A stretch of 64,000 nt of DNA, from positions 1 through 64,000 of the forward strand of contig JAVBKT010000014.1 in assembly GCA_031553915.1 (NCBI GenBank), in the 5' to 3' direction. Shown here in pieces: positions 42,165-50,600 of the stretch (within the stretch, counting starts at the first letter, position 1; the number at the start of each line of letters is the position of its first letter). The notes beneath the pieces were generated by a model. That model had not been told where the DNA came from, did not search any database, and was given only the letters and a program-made list of their open reading frames with translations. Position numbers and translations under genes: made by a program. The DNA comes from HGM13862 sp031553915 (GTDB lineage: Bacteria; Bacillota; Dehalobacteriia; UBA4068).

Positions 42165-42349
42165 GCCATTCATGGTTTCAAATATGCTGGTAATACGCCT
42201 CAGATTGCGGCAACACCATATCTTGTAACATAAGAGGATTTTCACAGTATATAATATGTGGTAAAATGGGCTTATGTGTATATACATGAAAGAGGTATTG
42301 TGCTTTATGTATGAGGGGAAAGCTGGGCCCATTTTACCAAAACTATTAG

Positions 42350-42559
42350 CTAAAGATCATTAATATCCTTTTGAGCAGCAAAATTACAGGTATTATCCGT
42401 AACCGCTGTTTTTTCATAGGCCGCAAGCCCGGCATTAACCAATGAGCGAATCATTTCTGCCTGCGAACAATTATAGAAAACATCCTTTTTTAGTTTATCG
42501 AGACATATCTCCATATCCGGTGTGATGGAAAAGGTTGTCCGTTTGATCATTTTCGGCAT
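42350..42559 (-). CDS. Ribbon-helix-helix regulator
   Basis: 69 residues; IKRTTFSITPDMEICLDKLKKDVFYNCSQAEMIRSLVNAGLAAYE gives the strand-helix-helix pattern of CopG/Arc proteins. AGGGGG precedes the ATG. It is divergent from a second RHH gene at 42715. The 155 bases between them hold GTTCATC...GATGAAC repeats that may be the operators. Confidence 0.75.
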   Translation of the reverse strand: MPKMIKRTTFSITPDMEICLDKLKKDVFYNCSQAEMIRSLVNAGLAAYEKTAVTDNTCNFAAQKDINDL

Positions 42560-42614
42560 ATTATCCCCCTTTCAGGCAAATAATAATATAGTAATTACTA
42601 CAACCCCATTTTAG

Positions 42615-42680
42615 TTCATCGGTGATGAACCTGTCAAGTCTTTTCTTGCTTTTCTCTCAAAAATCCTTCCCATAAGTGAT
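42615..42680. promoter_or_regulatory. Operator-like GATGAAC repeats between RHH genes
   Basis: GTTCATC and GATGAAC form a dyad at about 42616-42631, and GTGATGAAC recurs near 42676-42684, just before TATAAT (about 42690). Both are suited to RHH tetramer binding. Confidence 0.55.
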
Positions 42681-42714
42681 GAACTGATGTATAATACTAG
42701 CTGAGGTGATAATT

Positions 42715-43029
42715 ATGCCAACTCAAAAACCGCGTTATTGTATTACTGTTGATGAAGAACTCTTAAAGAAAATTGACGATTTTCGCTTTGAAAATAGGTT
42801 TAATAGCCGATCGCAGGCTACACTGGCATTAATACATCTGGGTATTAATGCCTTAGAAAAGCAACAAGACTCTTCCCCTACGGACATATCCGAATCCCCT
42901 TATACCATGGTAGCCCGCGGCGGCAAAAGCGTTGAACAAATATCTGACCCTAAAATAGTTAAAGTGTTGGACCGGATTTTTGCGGAACAATTTGGAGATG
43001 ATACCAATGAGAAAAGCTCGCAAAAATGA
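42715..43029 (+). CDS. Ribbon-helix-helix regulator paired with ImmA/IrrE peptidase
   Basis: 104 residues from ATG 42715 (GAGGTGAT upstream). RHH fold in residues 6-50 (RYCITVDEELLKKIDDFRFENRFNSRSQATLALIHLGINALE), then a flexible linker and a conserved-looking YTMVARGGKSVEQISDPKIVKVLDRIF tail. The stop overlaps the peptidase gene by 23 bases, suggesting the peptidase cleaves this protein, as ImmA/IrrE enzymes do to their paired repressors. Confidence 0.82.
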   Translation: MPTQKPRYCITVDEELLKKIDDFRFENRFNSRSQATLALIHLGINALEKQQDSSPTDISESPYTMVARGGKSVEQISDPKIVKVLDRIFAEQFGDDTNEKSSQK

Positions 43030-43624
43030 GATTAAAAAAATTGTTCTTCGTCTCTTAAGATACACCAATACTCAATATCTTCCTGTTGACCTTGAGGGCA
43101 TTAAAACCATGCTGGGTATTAAATGCCTTTCTTTTTGTCAGCTTGAACATAGCATATTTCCACAGGATAGTGATGGGTTTTCCATTAAAAAAAACACTGC
43201 TTCCGGTAAGCAGTTCCTTGTTATCTATAATCATAATATGCCCTTTGAGAGGGTTCGTTGGACTGATGCCCATGAAATCGGCCATTGCTGCCTGGGGCAT
43301 CTTGATAGCCAGCAAATCAATCAGGAAATGGAGCAGGAGGCAAACTATTTTGCCAAAGAACTGCTGATGCCGCTGGCTGTTTTGGACAAGCTAAATATCA
43401 AAAAGCCCGCCGATATAAGCAAAAAATGCGGCGTATCCTATAGCGCGGCTTTTAACCGCATCGCTGATTTTGAGGAATATGCTTTTTATCAGCGCAGATA
43501 TGGATACAGCGCGCTCGACGAACAATTTATTAAGCAATTTTGCGCAATGTATGATGCAGGCGAGACTCCCGCTGTGCCAGATAATGCAAAAAAGGTTATT
43601 GCTGGCGTGACCGGCAAACCGTAG
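43007..43624 (+). CDS. ImmA/IrrE family metallo-endopeptidase
   Basis: 205 residues from ATG 43007. Zinc motif HEIGH with downstream Glu (DAHEIGHCCLGHLDSQQINQEMEQEANYFAKELLMP), the COG2856 signature, near residues 88-125. Such peptidases cut a partner repressor upon DNA damage or conjugation signals in mobile elements (ImmA) or stress (IrrE). The partner here is an RHH protein rather than the usual XRE type. No integrase or phage genes are nearby. Confidence 0.9.
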   Translation: MRKARKNEIKKIVLRLLRYTNTQYLPVDLEGIKTMLGIKCLSFCQLEHSIFPQDSDGFSIKKNTASGKQFLVIYNHNMPFERVRWTDAHEIGHCCLGHLDSQQINQEMEQEANYFAKELLMPLAVLDKLNIKKPADISKKCGVSYSAAFNRIADFEEYAFYQRRYGYSALDEQFIKQFCAMYDAGETPAVPDNAKKVIAGVTGKP

Positions 43625-43660
43625 TGACGGCTGTTTTGATGGATGTTTTACCCTTTGATT

Positions 43661-43710
43661 AAAACACCCCCATATTTACCTCAAGACAAGGTAACTATGG
43701 GGGTGTTTTA
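43661..43710 (+). terminator. Terminator after the ImmA/IrrE gene
   Basis: AAAACACCCCCATA pairs with TATGGGGGTGTTTT over a 21-base loop, which itself has TTACCT/AGGTAA. Shared with the converging kinase gene. Confidence 0.85.
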
Positions 43711-43737
43711 AAAAATCAGCGTAAGCTAAAAATCGTT

Positions 43738-45444
43738 CTAAGCTAAATAATAAGAAAGCTTGCGCATCATGTCGTCATAATCAATCGGTTTGCCAATATG
43801 ATCGTTCATGCCTGCCTGCAGACATTTATTCACATCCTCCTGGAAGACATTAGCTGTCATCGCCACAATGGGCACTCTCCGGGCCTGAGGATATGGCAGC
43901 GCGCGAATGGCTTTAGCTGATTCATAACCTCCCATTATTGGCATGTGAATATCCATAAGGATCAGATCAATAGTCTCCGGCGCAACCAGAAATGCATCCA
44001 AAGCCTGCTGGCCATCTTCCACGCAATCAATGATAGCGCCGGTATCCGCCAGCAGCTCGCAGACAATCTCTCTATTTATTTCAATATCTTCCGCCAAAAG
44101 GATATGCTTACCCCGGAAATTAATATTGATCGGTATATCCTCTTCTGCTTGACTATCCTCCTGATAATCAAGAGCTATCTCTATGGGAATAGTAACAGTA
44201 AAAGTGGAGCCTTGGCCCATCTCAGAGACCACGCCAATCTCCCCGCCCAGCATATCCACAATGCTCTTGGAGATAGCCAGCCCCAAGCCGGTGCCGCCAA
44301 ATTTTCTGGAGATACTGCTGTCAGCCTGCTCAAAAGGTGAAAACAGCTTTTTCACCTGCTCCTCGGTCATGCCAATACCGGTATCAGCAATGGCTACCTG
44401 GAGACTGATAGCGCTATCTTCCCTAGCAATCTGCCGCACAGTCATGGTGATAGCGCCATTATCGGGAGTGAATTTCACCGCATTGGCGAGAATATTGGTC
44501 AGCACCTGACTCAAGTGCTGCTTATCTGAGATAATATTTTTGGGCACATCAGCAGCGATATCAACACTCAGCTGCTGCTTCCGCGAACCGGCGCGAAAGG
44601 CCAGCACGCTGACTGCATTATTCAGCATCTTTTCTAAATTGAAGGCAGAATAAAACAGCTCCAGCTTGCCGGATTCAATCTTGGACATATCGAGAATATC
44701 ATTAATCACGCCCAGTAAATGGGTGGAGGCATTATCAATCTTTTCCATGCAGGCATGTATCTCTGTGGTGCTGTTGGCCCTTTGGGCGATATTGGACATG
44801 CCAATGATAGCATTAAGCGGCGTGCGCATCTCATGGCTCATATTAGCCAGAAAAGCAGATTTGGCCTTATTGGCTTTTTCCGCCTGCTCCTTGGCGTCCA
44901 TCAGTTCGGTAACATCATGCACCAGCGCCATCGAACCATCAGCATTGCCAGCCTCGTCAAGCATGGGTGAAAAATGCACCTGATAGCGCCGAGAGTTACC
45001 GGTATTGCCAATATCATAATATGCCTCAGTGACAACGGTCATTTTTTGGCCGATGGCTTGATCAACAATGCTGTCGCTAATGCCATCAAAATCCCCGGTA
45101 ACAAAATTGGCAAAAACATCTTTATAATGCCTGCCATTGATCAGGCCAAAGTTCGCAATATTGGCCTGTTTCAAAAAAGAGCTGGTACAATAGGTGAAAC
45201 AGCCATTACTGTCAAACAAAAGAATGATATCCGGGCTATTATCGAGCAGCAGCTGCATATATTTTTCCTGCTTGCGCTGCTCCGCCGACATCATCGCCTC
45301 GACACTGTTTTTGGCGGCAAGAACCGTATTATTGCGTTCCTGCATAATGTGCATATTATTAAGCTGGCGCGCCATTCTTTTGTTCTCTCTGGTCAGCCGC
45401 GATATTTCCAGCTCATATTGTTCTTTATTCAGTTCGTCTGCCAC
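43738..45444 (-). CDS. PAS-containing hybrid sensor histidine kinase
   Basis: 568 residues, no membrane helices: N-terminal coiled coil (1-60), PAS domain (about 65-185), HisKA with SHEMRTPLNAIIG (His near 203), HATPase with NANAVKFTPD-type N box, DTGIGM and GGTGLGLAIS, and a C-terminal receiver with MDIHMPIMGG (phospho-Asp near 498) and KPID. A cytosolic hybrid kinase without an output domain, so it must pass phosphate to another protein. It is co-transcribed behind the FIST gene with a 31-base gap, so the FIST protein probably supplies the signal. Confidence 0.93.
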   Translation of the reverse strand: MADELNKEQYELEISRLTRENKRMARQLNNMHIMQERNNTVLAAKNSVEAMMSAEQRKQEKYMQLLLDNSPDIILLFDSNGCFTYCTSSFLKQANIANFGLINGRHYKDVFANFVTGDFDGISDSIVDQAIGQKMTVVTEAYYDIGNTGNSRRYQVHFSPMLDEAGNADGSMALVHDVTELMDAKEQAEKANKAKSAFLANMSHEMRTPLNAIIGMSNIAQRANSTTEIHACMEKIDNASTHLLGVINDILDMSKIESGKLELFYSAFNLEKMLNNAVSVLAFRAGSRKQQLSVDIAADVPKNIISDKQHLSQVLTNILANAVKFTPDNGAITMTVRQIAREDSAISLQVAIADTGIGMTEEQVKKLFSPFEQADSSISRKFGGTGLGLAISKSIVDMLGGEIGVVSEMGQGSTFTVTIPIEIALDYQEDSQAEEDIPININFRGKHILLAEDIEINREIVCELLADTGAIIDCVEDGQQALDAFLVAPETIDLILMDIHMPIMGGYESAKAIRALPYPQARRVPIVAMTANVFQEDVNKCLQAGMNDHIGKPIDYDDMMRKLSYYLA

Positions 45445-45475
45445 TATTCTTCACCACCCAATAATAGCCAATCAC

Positions 45476-46636
45476 CTAAAAAATGCAAGCAATAAGTGAA
45501 AAATTATGGAATCTGTTAAGCAAATTGCCATCAGAATCAGCAATGGGGCAGATCTCTCCGCCAGCATAAGCAAACTGATACGGCACAATGCCGTCAAACA
45601 GCTCCTTGGCCAAGTGCACCTCCGAATAGGCTGTTGTCCCCATGACAACATAACGGGAGCTGCAGGGGAACAGCAAAACACCGCTCTTTTTCCCGGTGCC
45701 GAGGGCTTCCAGCATTAGTCTTCTGCTGGTAGTCATCACATCCTCAGTATCAATTGAACCAATGGCCAAAGTCGCATTAACCGGCATATACCCGCCGCAA
45801 ATAGCTGTTCCTTCTGGGGTTATCGTATACATGGCCCGTGCCACAGGCTGAGAGCCATCCTGATAATCGACCATAAAGGGAATCACACCGGCGCCCGCTC
45901 TTTCATCGCCGGTAGAAACGCCAATAGTCTGCAAATATTCCAACAAGGGTAAATCATTAACCTTTTCCAGTAAAGCACCGCTTGATTTGGTGATAATCGC
46001 GCGGAATTTCTGGATTTTGTCTTCAGAAATAGACACCATGAAAAAGGTGGGGTCAACCTCTCCCCAAAGCAAAAGCATGGCCAAAGATGTTTGGGCTGCC
46101 TGGCCATTATGGAGCGTATAGCAGCGCGAATAATCTGAGGTATTATCACAGGAAACCATGCCAAAAAGCGGCGCGCCGTGGATAATATCAGACATGTTGA
46201 TTAAAACATTTTCCGCTGCCACTGTGCGCAAAAGCGGCGCAAAGGTTATTACCATGGAGGGCATAGCTCCGCCCTCCCGGCAATTTGCCTCGGCAAAGGC
46301 TGCTTTAAGCGGCGCATCTGATTCGCCTTCAAGAGTAGTTGTCCAGCCAGAGGTAAATTTAATATCATCGCTGGTCAGGACTGAGAGGCATAACAACAGC
46401 TCATCAGCGGTGCCAGCAGTGGCGTTGGCAATGGTGGTGCTGCCAATGACATCAAAGGGCAGTTTTTCCGCTATATATTGGGCAACGCCGGTCTCAAAAT
46501 AATCAGGATGGCAGGTCAGAATACCCGCAGCATGGGTAAGCTGGTTATTCTCTAAATCCAGCCCCTGCAAGATTTCCTCCAGAGCATATTGCCCTTCATC
46601 CACTTCTGTGGTAAAAGCAGTGAGCATTTTTAGCAT
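45476..46636 (-). CDS. FIST domain sensory protein
   Basis: 386 residues with FIST N-terminal and C-terminal (FIST_C) halves: LPFDVIGSTTIANATAG, NMSDIIHGAPLFGMVSCDNTSDYS, and the C-terminal GGYMPVNATLAIGSIDTEDVMTTSRRLMLEAL plus GVLLFPCSSRYVVMG. FIST proteins are proposed to bind small ligands, perhaps amino acids, and partner with kinases or cyclic nucleotide enzymes. The following gene is a kinase. The ribosome site (GGGGG) is weak. Confidence 0.9.
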   Translation of the reverse strand: MLKMLTAFTTEVDEGQYALEEILQGLDLENNQLTHAAGILTCHPDYFETGVAQYIAEKLPFDVIGSTTIANATAGTADELLLCLSVLTSDDIKFTSGWTTTLEGESDAPLKAAFAEANCREGGAMPSMVITFAPLLRTVAAENVLINMSDIIHGAPLFGMVSCDNTSDYSRCYTLHNGQAAQTSLAMLLLWGEVDPTFFMVSISEDKIQKFRAIITKSSGALLEKVNDLPLLEYLQTIGVSTGDERAGAGVIPFMVDYQDGSQPVARAMYTITPEGTAICGGYMPVNATLAIGSIDTEDVMTTSRRLMLEALGTGKKSGVLLFPCSSRYVVMGTTAYSEVHLAKELFDGIVPYQFAYAGGEICPIADSDGNLLNRFHNFSLIACIF

Positions 46637-46757
46637 AATATACCCCCGGCGTATTCATTAGCGAAGATGCAATCTTCTGTTGAGAAAATACCACTACACT
46701 CTCTTGTTCACTAATCTGAAACCTATGGTAATTATACTACAATCCGCCAAATATGTC

Positions 46758-46813
46758 GAGAAGATAATATCCATGTTGTTTTTACAGAAAAAGGACATGG
46801 ATATTATCTTCTC
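46758..46813. repeat. 19-bp perfect inverted repeat, function unknown
   Basis: GAGAAGATAATATCCATGT (46758-46776) and its exact complement (46795-46813) surround an 18-base loop whose TTTTT/AAAAA ends can pair too. No T-run follows on either strand. The 450 bases between the FIST gene and tRNA-Lys otherwise show no convincing gene; a short minus-strand frame ends in MAKLERIKIKYGLII (stop near 46852). Confidence 0.8.
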
Positions 46814-47039
46814 TTGTCTGTGCTTGTTGGCCAATAAAAAATATCGGCTTAGATGATCAGGCCATACTTGATTTTAATCCGCTCCAGCTTTGCCATAAGG
46901 AGATTAATATAAATGAAAATCAAACAGGTAGATAGTATTATCTATTATTATTGACAGAACAATTGTATGCCTTTTCCAACAATTATGTATTGGTACTGTG
47001 TTGTATCCTTTTTTGTGTCCTCGCTATATGTCGAGATAG

Positions 47040-47089
47040 CAAAAAGCCTGTTCGACAACCAAACAAACAGTCGTCTAACAGGCTTTTTT
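47040..47089 (-). terminator. Terminator of tRNA-Lys
   Basis: On the minus strand AAAAAAAGCCTGTTAGAC folds with GTCGAACAGGCTTTTT directly after the CCA end. Confidence 0.85.
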
Positions 47090-47165
47090 TGGTGGGCCAA
47101 CAGGGGCTCGAACCCGGGACACCCTGATTAAGAGTCAGGTGCTCTACCAACTGAGCTATTGGCCC
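47090..47165 (-). tRNA. tRNA-Lys(CTT)
   Basis: 76 bases with encoded CCA; acceptor GGGCCAA/TTGGCCC, D-arm GCTC-AGTTGGTA-GAGC, anticodon loop CTCTTAA (CTT), T-arm CCGGG-TTCGAGC-CCTGT region. It has its own promoter downstream of dnaB. Confidence 0.96.
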
Positions 47166-47176
47166 GAACAGCAAAA

Positions 47177-47205
47177 ATTGTACCCTATTGAGCGAAATTT
47201 GTCAA
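47177..47205 (-). promoter_or_regulatory. Promoter of tRNA-Lys
   Basis: Minus strand TTGACA (47200-47205), 17 bases, TACAAT (47177-47182), just after the dnaB stop. Confidence 0.85.
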
Positions 47206-47212
47206 GCAAAAA

Positions 47213-48688
47213 TTAGAAGGGCGGCTCATCATCTAGCAGCGGCAGACTTTCTGGCGGAGGGTTATCTGCGGCGGGCTGAGGCGGCGGAATAGCCGCGTTA
47301 TTAGCGCTGCTATTGCCCACCCAGTCTTGCGCAAAATCAGCAAACAAAGTATATTCGTTAATAAAGTTCATCAACTGGTCGCCGGTCGGGCCGTTTCTAT
47401 GCTTGGCCACAATGATTTCAACCTCTTGGCTGGCCTTGTGCCGTTTCATTTCCATTTCGCCCATCTCATCATCTTCCTCATCACGATGCACGCGGTGAAT
47501 CATCAGCACTACGTCGGCATCCTGCTCCAGGGCGCCTGATTCGCGCAAATGGCTGAGATTAGGTTTCTCGTTCTTCTGCTCTGCCTGGCGGGAAAGCTGT
47601 GATAGCGCCAGCACTGGCACATCCAATTCCTTTGCCATCGCTTTCAGAGAACGGGATATTTCCGCTACTTCCAGCTGGCGGTTTTCGACTCTTTTGCCAG
47701 GAGCTGCCTGCATCAGCTGAATATAGTCAATCACAATCAAATTCAGACCTTTATCCATTTTCAGCTTGCGGCATTGGCTTCTGATTTCCGCCGCGGAAAT
47801 ACTCATCGTATCATTAATATACATCTCTGCCTTGGAGAGCGACTGAATCGCTTTGAGCAAGCGGCGCAAATCCTGTTTGCTGGCCATGCCCTTTCTCACC
47901 AGATCATGATTGACTCTGGCCTCGGTACAAAGAATTCTTTGCACCAGCTGCTCTTTAGGCATTTCCAGAGAAAAAACAGCGACAACTTTTTGATGTCTGG
48001 CCGAGGCGTTTTGGGCAATATTAATAGCCATCGAGGTTTTACCGACACCGGGACGGGCAGCGAGCAAGACCAGATCGCCCTTTTGCAGTCCGGATAGGAA
48101 ACGCCGGTCCAAATCAGGAAAGGTTGGCACGCCGGTGACACCGCCGGCAGCCTTGATTTGGCTCATCACATCATAGACAGGCTGCATCAAATCTCGCAGC
48201 GGAAAAAGATTTTCACTACGGCGTCCTTGCCCCACGTCAAAAATGGCCTTCTCCGCCAAATCTAGCATTTCTGAGGCATTATAACTGCCCTCATAACCAT
48301 TTGCCAGGATATTGCCGGCTGCCGAGAGCAAGGCGCGGATTTGCGCTTTCTCGCGAATGATATTGGCATAATGAGCAGCTGCGGCAGGAGCCGGCACGCT
48401 ATCGAGCAGCGAAGAGATATAGGAAATACCGCCAATGCGCTCCAAATCGCCACTTACCTTTAAGGCATCGCCCACTGTAACAGGATCACAAGGCTGCGCC
48501 TCATCCACCAGCCGTGTGATGCTGCTATAGATCAGCTTATGGCTTTCCGCATAAAAATCTTCGGCGGATAATATGCCCCGCACATTGTTGGCGGCATTTT
48601 TATCCATCAAACAAGCGCCTAAAAGCGCCCGTTCCGCCTCCAGATTTTGCGGTGGTAACTTGTTAATCCTATCCTCGTTCTGACTCAT
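47213..48688 (-). CDS. dnaB: Replicative DNA helicase
   Basis: 491 residues: DnaB N-terminal domain (1-110, PPQNLEAERALLGACLMD), linker, and RecA-like motor with Walker A ARPGVGKTSMAIN near 215, Walker B LIVIDYIQLMQ, and arginine-finger region ESGALEQDADVVLMIHR. The acidic Pro-rich tail is lineage-specific. It unwinds DNA at the fork. Its start lies 20 bases inside rplI. Confidence 0.98.
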   Translation of the reverse strand: MSQNEDRINKLPPQNLEAERALLGACLMDKNAANNVRGILSAEDFYAESHKLIYSSITRLVDEAQPCDPVTVGDALKVSGDLERIGGISYISSLLDSVPAPAAAAHYANIIREKAQIRALLSAAGNILANGYEGSYNASEMLDLAEKAIFDVGQGRRSENLFPLRDLMQPVYDVMSQIKAAGGVTGVPTFPDLDRRFLSGLQKGDLVLLAARPGVGKTSMAINIAQNASARHQKVVAVFSLEMPKEQLVQRILCTEARVNHDLVRKGMASKQDLRRLLKAIQSLSKAEMYINDTMSISAAEIRSQCRKLKMDKGLNLIVIDYIQLMQAAPGKRVENRQLEVAEISRSLKAMAKELDVPVLALSQLSRQAEQKNEKPNLSHLRESGALEQDADVVLMIHRVHRDEEDDEMGEMEMKRHKASQEVEIIVAKHRNGPTGDQLMNFINEYTLFADFAQDWVGNSSANNAAIPPPQPAADNPPPESLPLLDDEPPF

Positions 48689-49124
48689 CTTTTACCTCTA
48701 TGGTTACTGTCGTGTGTACCTGCGGATACAGCTTCAAAACCGCCTGATATGTGCCTAGACTTTTAATCTGCTCAGTGGGCTCAATTTTTTTCTTATCAAC
48801 TGAGTAGCCCATCTCTTCCAGGGCTTTGGCCAAATCGCCATTAGTGACAGAACCAAACAGCTTGCCGGCTTCCCCTGCTTTGGCATAAACAACAACAACC
48901 GCATCTGTCAGGTCTTTAGCCTGCCTCTCGGCAACAGCCAGATCTTTGGCGGATTGATCCTGCTGAATCTTGATCTCATGGTTGCGTCTATTAACATTTC
49001 CGCTGTCCGCCGGAAGAGCCAAGCCTTTGGCAAAGAGAAAATTACGCGCATAGCCATCGGCAACAGTTTTGATATCGCCTTTTTTACCTAGTGATTTAAT
49101 ATCCTGCAATAAAATTACTTTCAT
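48669..49124 (-). CDS. rplI: 50S ribosomal protein L9
   Basis: 151 residues; N-terminal MKVILLQDIKSLGKKGDIKTVADGYARNFLFAKGLA is the L9 signature, followed by the long connecting helix and C-terminal domain. It lies between yybS and dnaB, the standard order yybS-rplI-dnaB. Confidence 0.98.
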   Translation of the reverse strand: MKVILLQDIKSLGKKGDIKTVADGYARNFLFAKGLALPADSGNVNRRNHEIKIQQDQSAKDLAVAERQAKDLTDAVVVVYAKAGEAGKLFGSVTNGDLAKALEEMGYSVDKKKIEPTEQIKSLGTYQAVLKLYPQVHTTVTIEVKDESERG

Positions 49125-49157
49125 CAGTTATCGCTCCTTTCGACAAGCACCATCAGT

Positions 49158-50483
49158 TTAAGATCCGCTCTTTTTGCCCCTGTTTGCCACCTTGTTAATC
49201 TTGCCCCGAAAATCAAAGATGGGGTCAAAAAGCGCCAGAAGCATTAGCAGCAGCACGCCATAGCGGATGAAGAAAATTAAGACAGCGCATAATAAAATTT
49301 TCAAAAAGACAAAAAAGCTGTCCAGTTCAAAGACCCACATCATAAAGGAGAGACCGCAAACAAAAAGGATGCAGCCAAAAGCATAGAGCAAATTCAAGCC
49401 CAAATCATTCATCCAGACAATGCCCAGATTATCGCCCAGTAGATAAAAGGCGAGACCGGCAATTACTCCCCAGCTCATTTTCCAATTAATCCGCCAATCT
49501 CTGAAATGGGGCAGCTTAGCAATGCCATATTTGGATGAACGCAAAGCCGCAGCGGCAATCAGATAGGATAGCGCGGCAGTGACAATCGAGCCGATAATGA
49601 CAATGGCCGGCAGCAGCGACAAAAGAGTGTCTGTCAGATTTGCCACATACATATCCATGGTCATGCCCGCCGGCAGCAAATTATCATAACCCATCGACGC
49701 CATATCCCGCATCATATTGGTCACAACAAGCTGATATTGATCAGTCAGCACGCTAAAAGGCAGCCCTTCAAAAAACGATGCCAGCATAATGCCGAGTATC
49801 GAGGCAAAAGCAGCAATCAGTGCAGCTATCCCCAAGGCAAACAGCGGCTTTTTCGCCATACGCAAGCAATACGCCAAGACGAGGGCCAAAGTCCCGTAGC
49901 GGATAATCATCAGCGCGGCAGCAGGCACGCCAAAAATGAGCGCCGAAAAGCCAAAGGATAAGATCAGGCCGACAATGGCCGGCTTCATCCCCCAGCGGAA
50001 GGCCAGCAATAGCAGTGGCAGCGGCAAAAATAAATCTGCCACAATATTGAGCAGCGGCACATATTCACTGATCATGATCAGGGCAATAGTGGCGGCAGTC
50101 ATAATCAGGCTGACCATTAAGCTGCGCCCGTTCAACTGGTCTTCAGTTGGCAGTTCTTTGGCTGGCTGTGGCGGCGCCTTCGGCGCTGTCACTATTGGTG
50201 TAGCTTCCGGCCCGGCAGCGGAAAGAGGCAGGGACACATCCTCATCATCTTCCAGGCGGTCATACCAGCTGCGGCGCGCAGAAAGAGGCAAAGAAACCTC
50301 ATCGTCATTGTCGGCTGTTTCTTCAGCCGCATCTTCCGTGACAAGAGGGTCTTGGCCATCACCATTGCTGCTGCTTGGTTCATCTTCTATGTCCGCAGTC
50401 TCTTCCTGCGGGGGCAGCTCAGCAGCGTTTGCGGGGTCATCCGCACGATATTCTTCATCAGGAGAAAATTTCTTTTCCGGCAA
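49158..50483 (-). CDS. YybS-family (DUF2232) membrane protein
   Basis: 441 residues from TTG 50483, which GGAAGG serves; an upstream TTG (50507) has no ribosome site. About 110 acidic, disordered residues hold two copies of a D/E-VSLPLSA motif (around residues 66 and 86). Eight or so helices follow, with FRWGMKPAIVGLILSFGF in the YybS region. It precedes rplI and dnaB as in many Bacillota. Function unknown; it may be an S-component-like transporter. Confidence 0.85.
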   Translation of the reverse strand: MPEKKFSPDEEYRADDPANAAELPPQEETADIEDEPSSSNGDGQDPLVTEDAAEETADNDDEVSLPLSARRSWYDRLEDDEDVSLPLSAAGPEATPIVTAPKAPPQPAKELPTEDQLNGRSLMVSLIMTAATIALIMISEYVPLLNIVADLFLPLPLLLLAFRWGMKPAIVGLILSFGFSALIFGVPAAALMIIRYGTLALVLAYCLRMAKKPLFALGIAALIAAFASILGIMLASFFEGLPFSVLTDQYQLVVTNMMRDMASMGYDNLLPAGMTMDMYVANLTDTLLSLLPAIVIIGSIVTAALSYLIAAAALRSSKYGIAKLPHFRDWRINWKMSWGVIAGLAFYLLGDNLGIVWMNDLGLNLLYAFGCILFVCGLSFMMWVFELDSFFVFLKILLCAVLIFFIRYGVLLLMLLALFDPIFDFRGKINKVANRGKKSGS

Positions 50484-50600
50484 AGCACTCTTCCTTCCAT
50501 AAGTCAAGACATCTATAGCCTAGTCAGTTTATTATATTCATACCAGTTCGTTATCTGGATAAAGAATCCCTGCACCTGTTTTAAGATTAAGCGGTAACTT

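Noticed and set aside
42274..42363. Small frame of about 29 codons within an inverted repeat (GGTAAAATGGGC, 42260-42271, and complement at 42327-42338)
   Set aside because: No well-spaced ribosome site for its first ATG and no recognisable product; the repeat may be chance or a minor hairpin.
46850..46945. Minus-strand frame ending in MAKLERIKIKYGLII
   Set aside because: Only about 30 codons open and no ribosome site; it could be a gene fragment but cannot be assigned.
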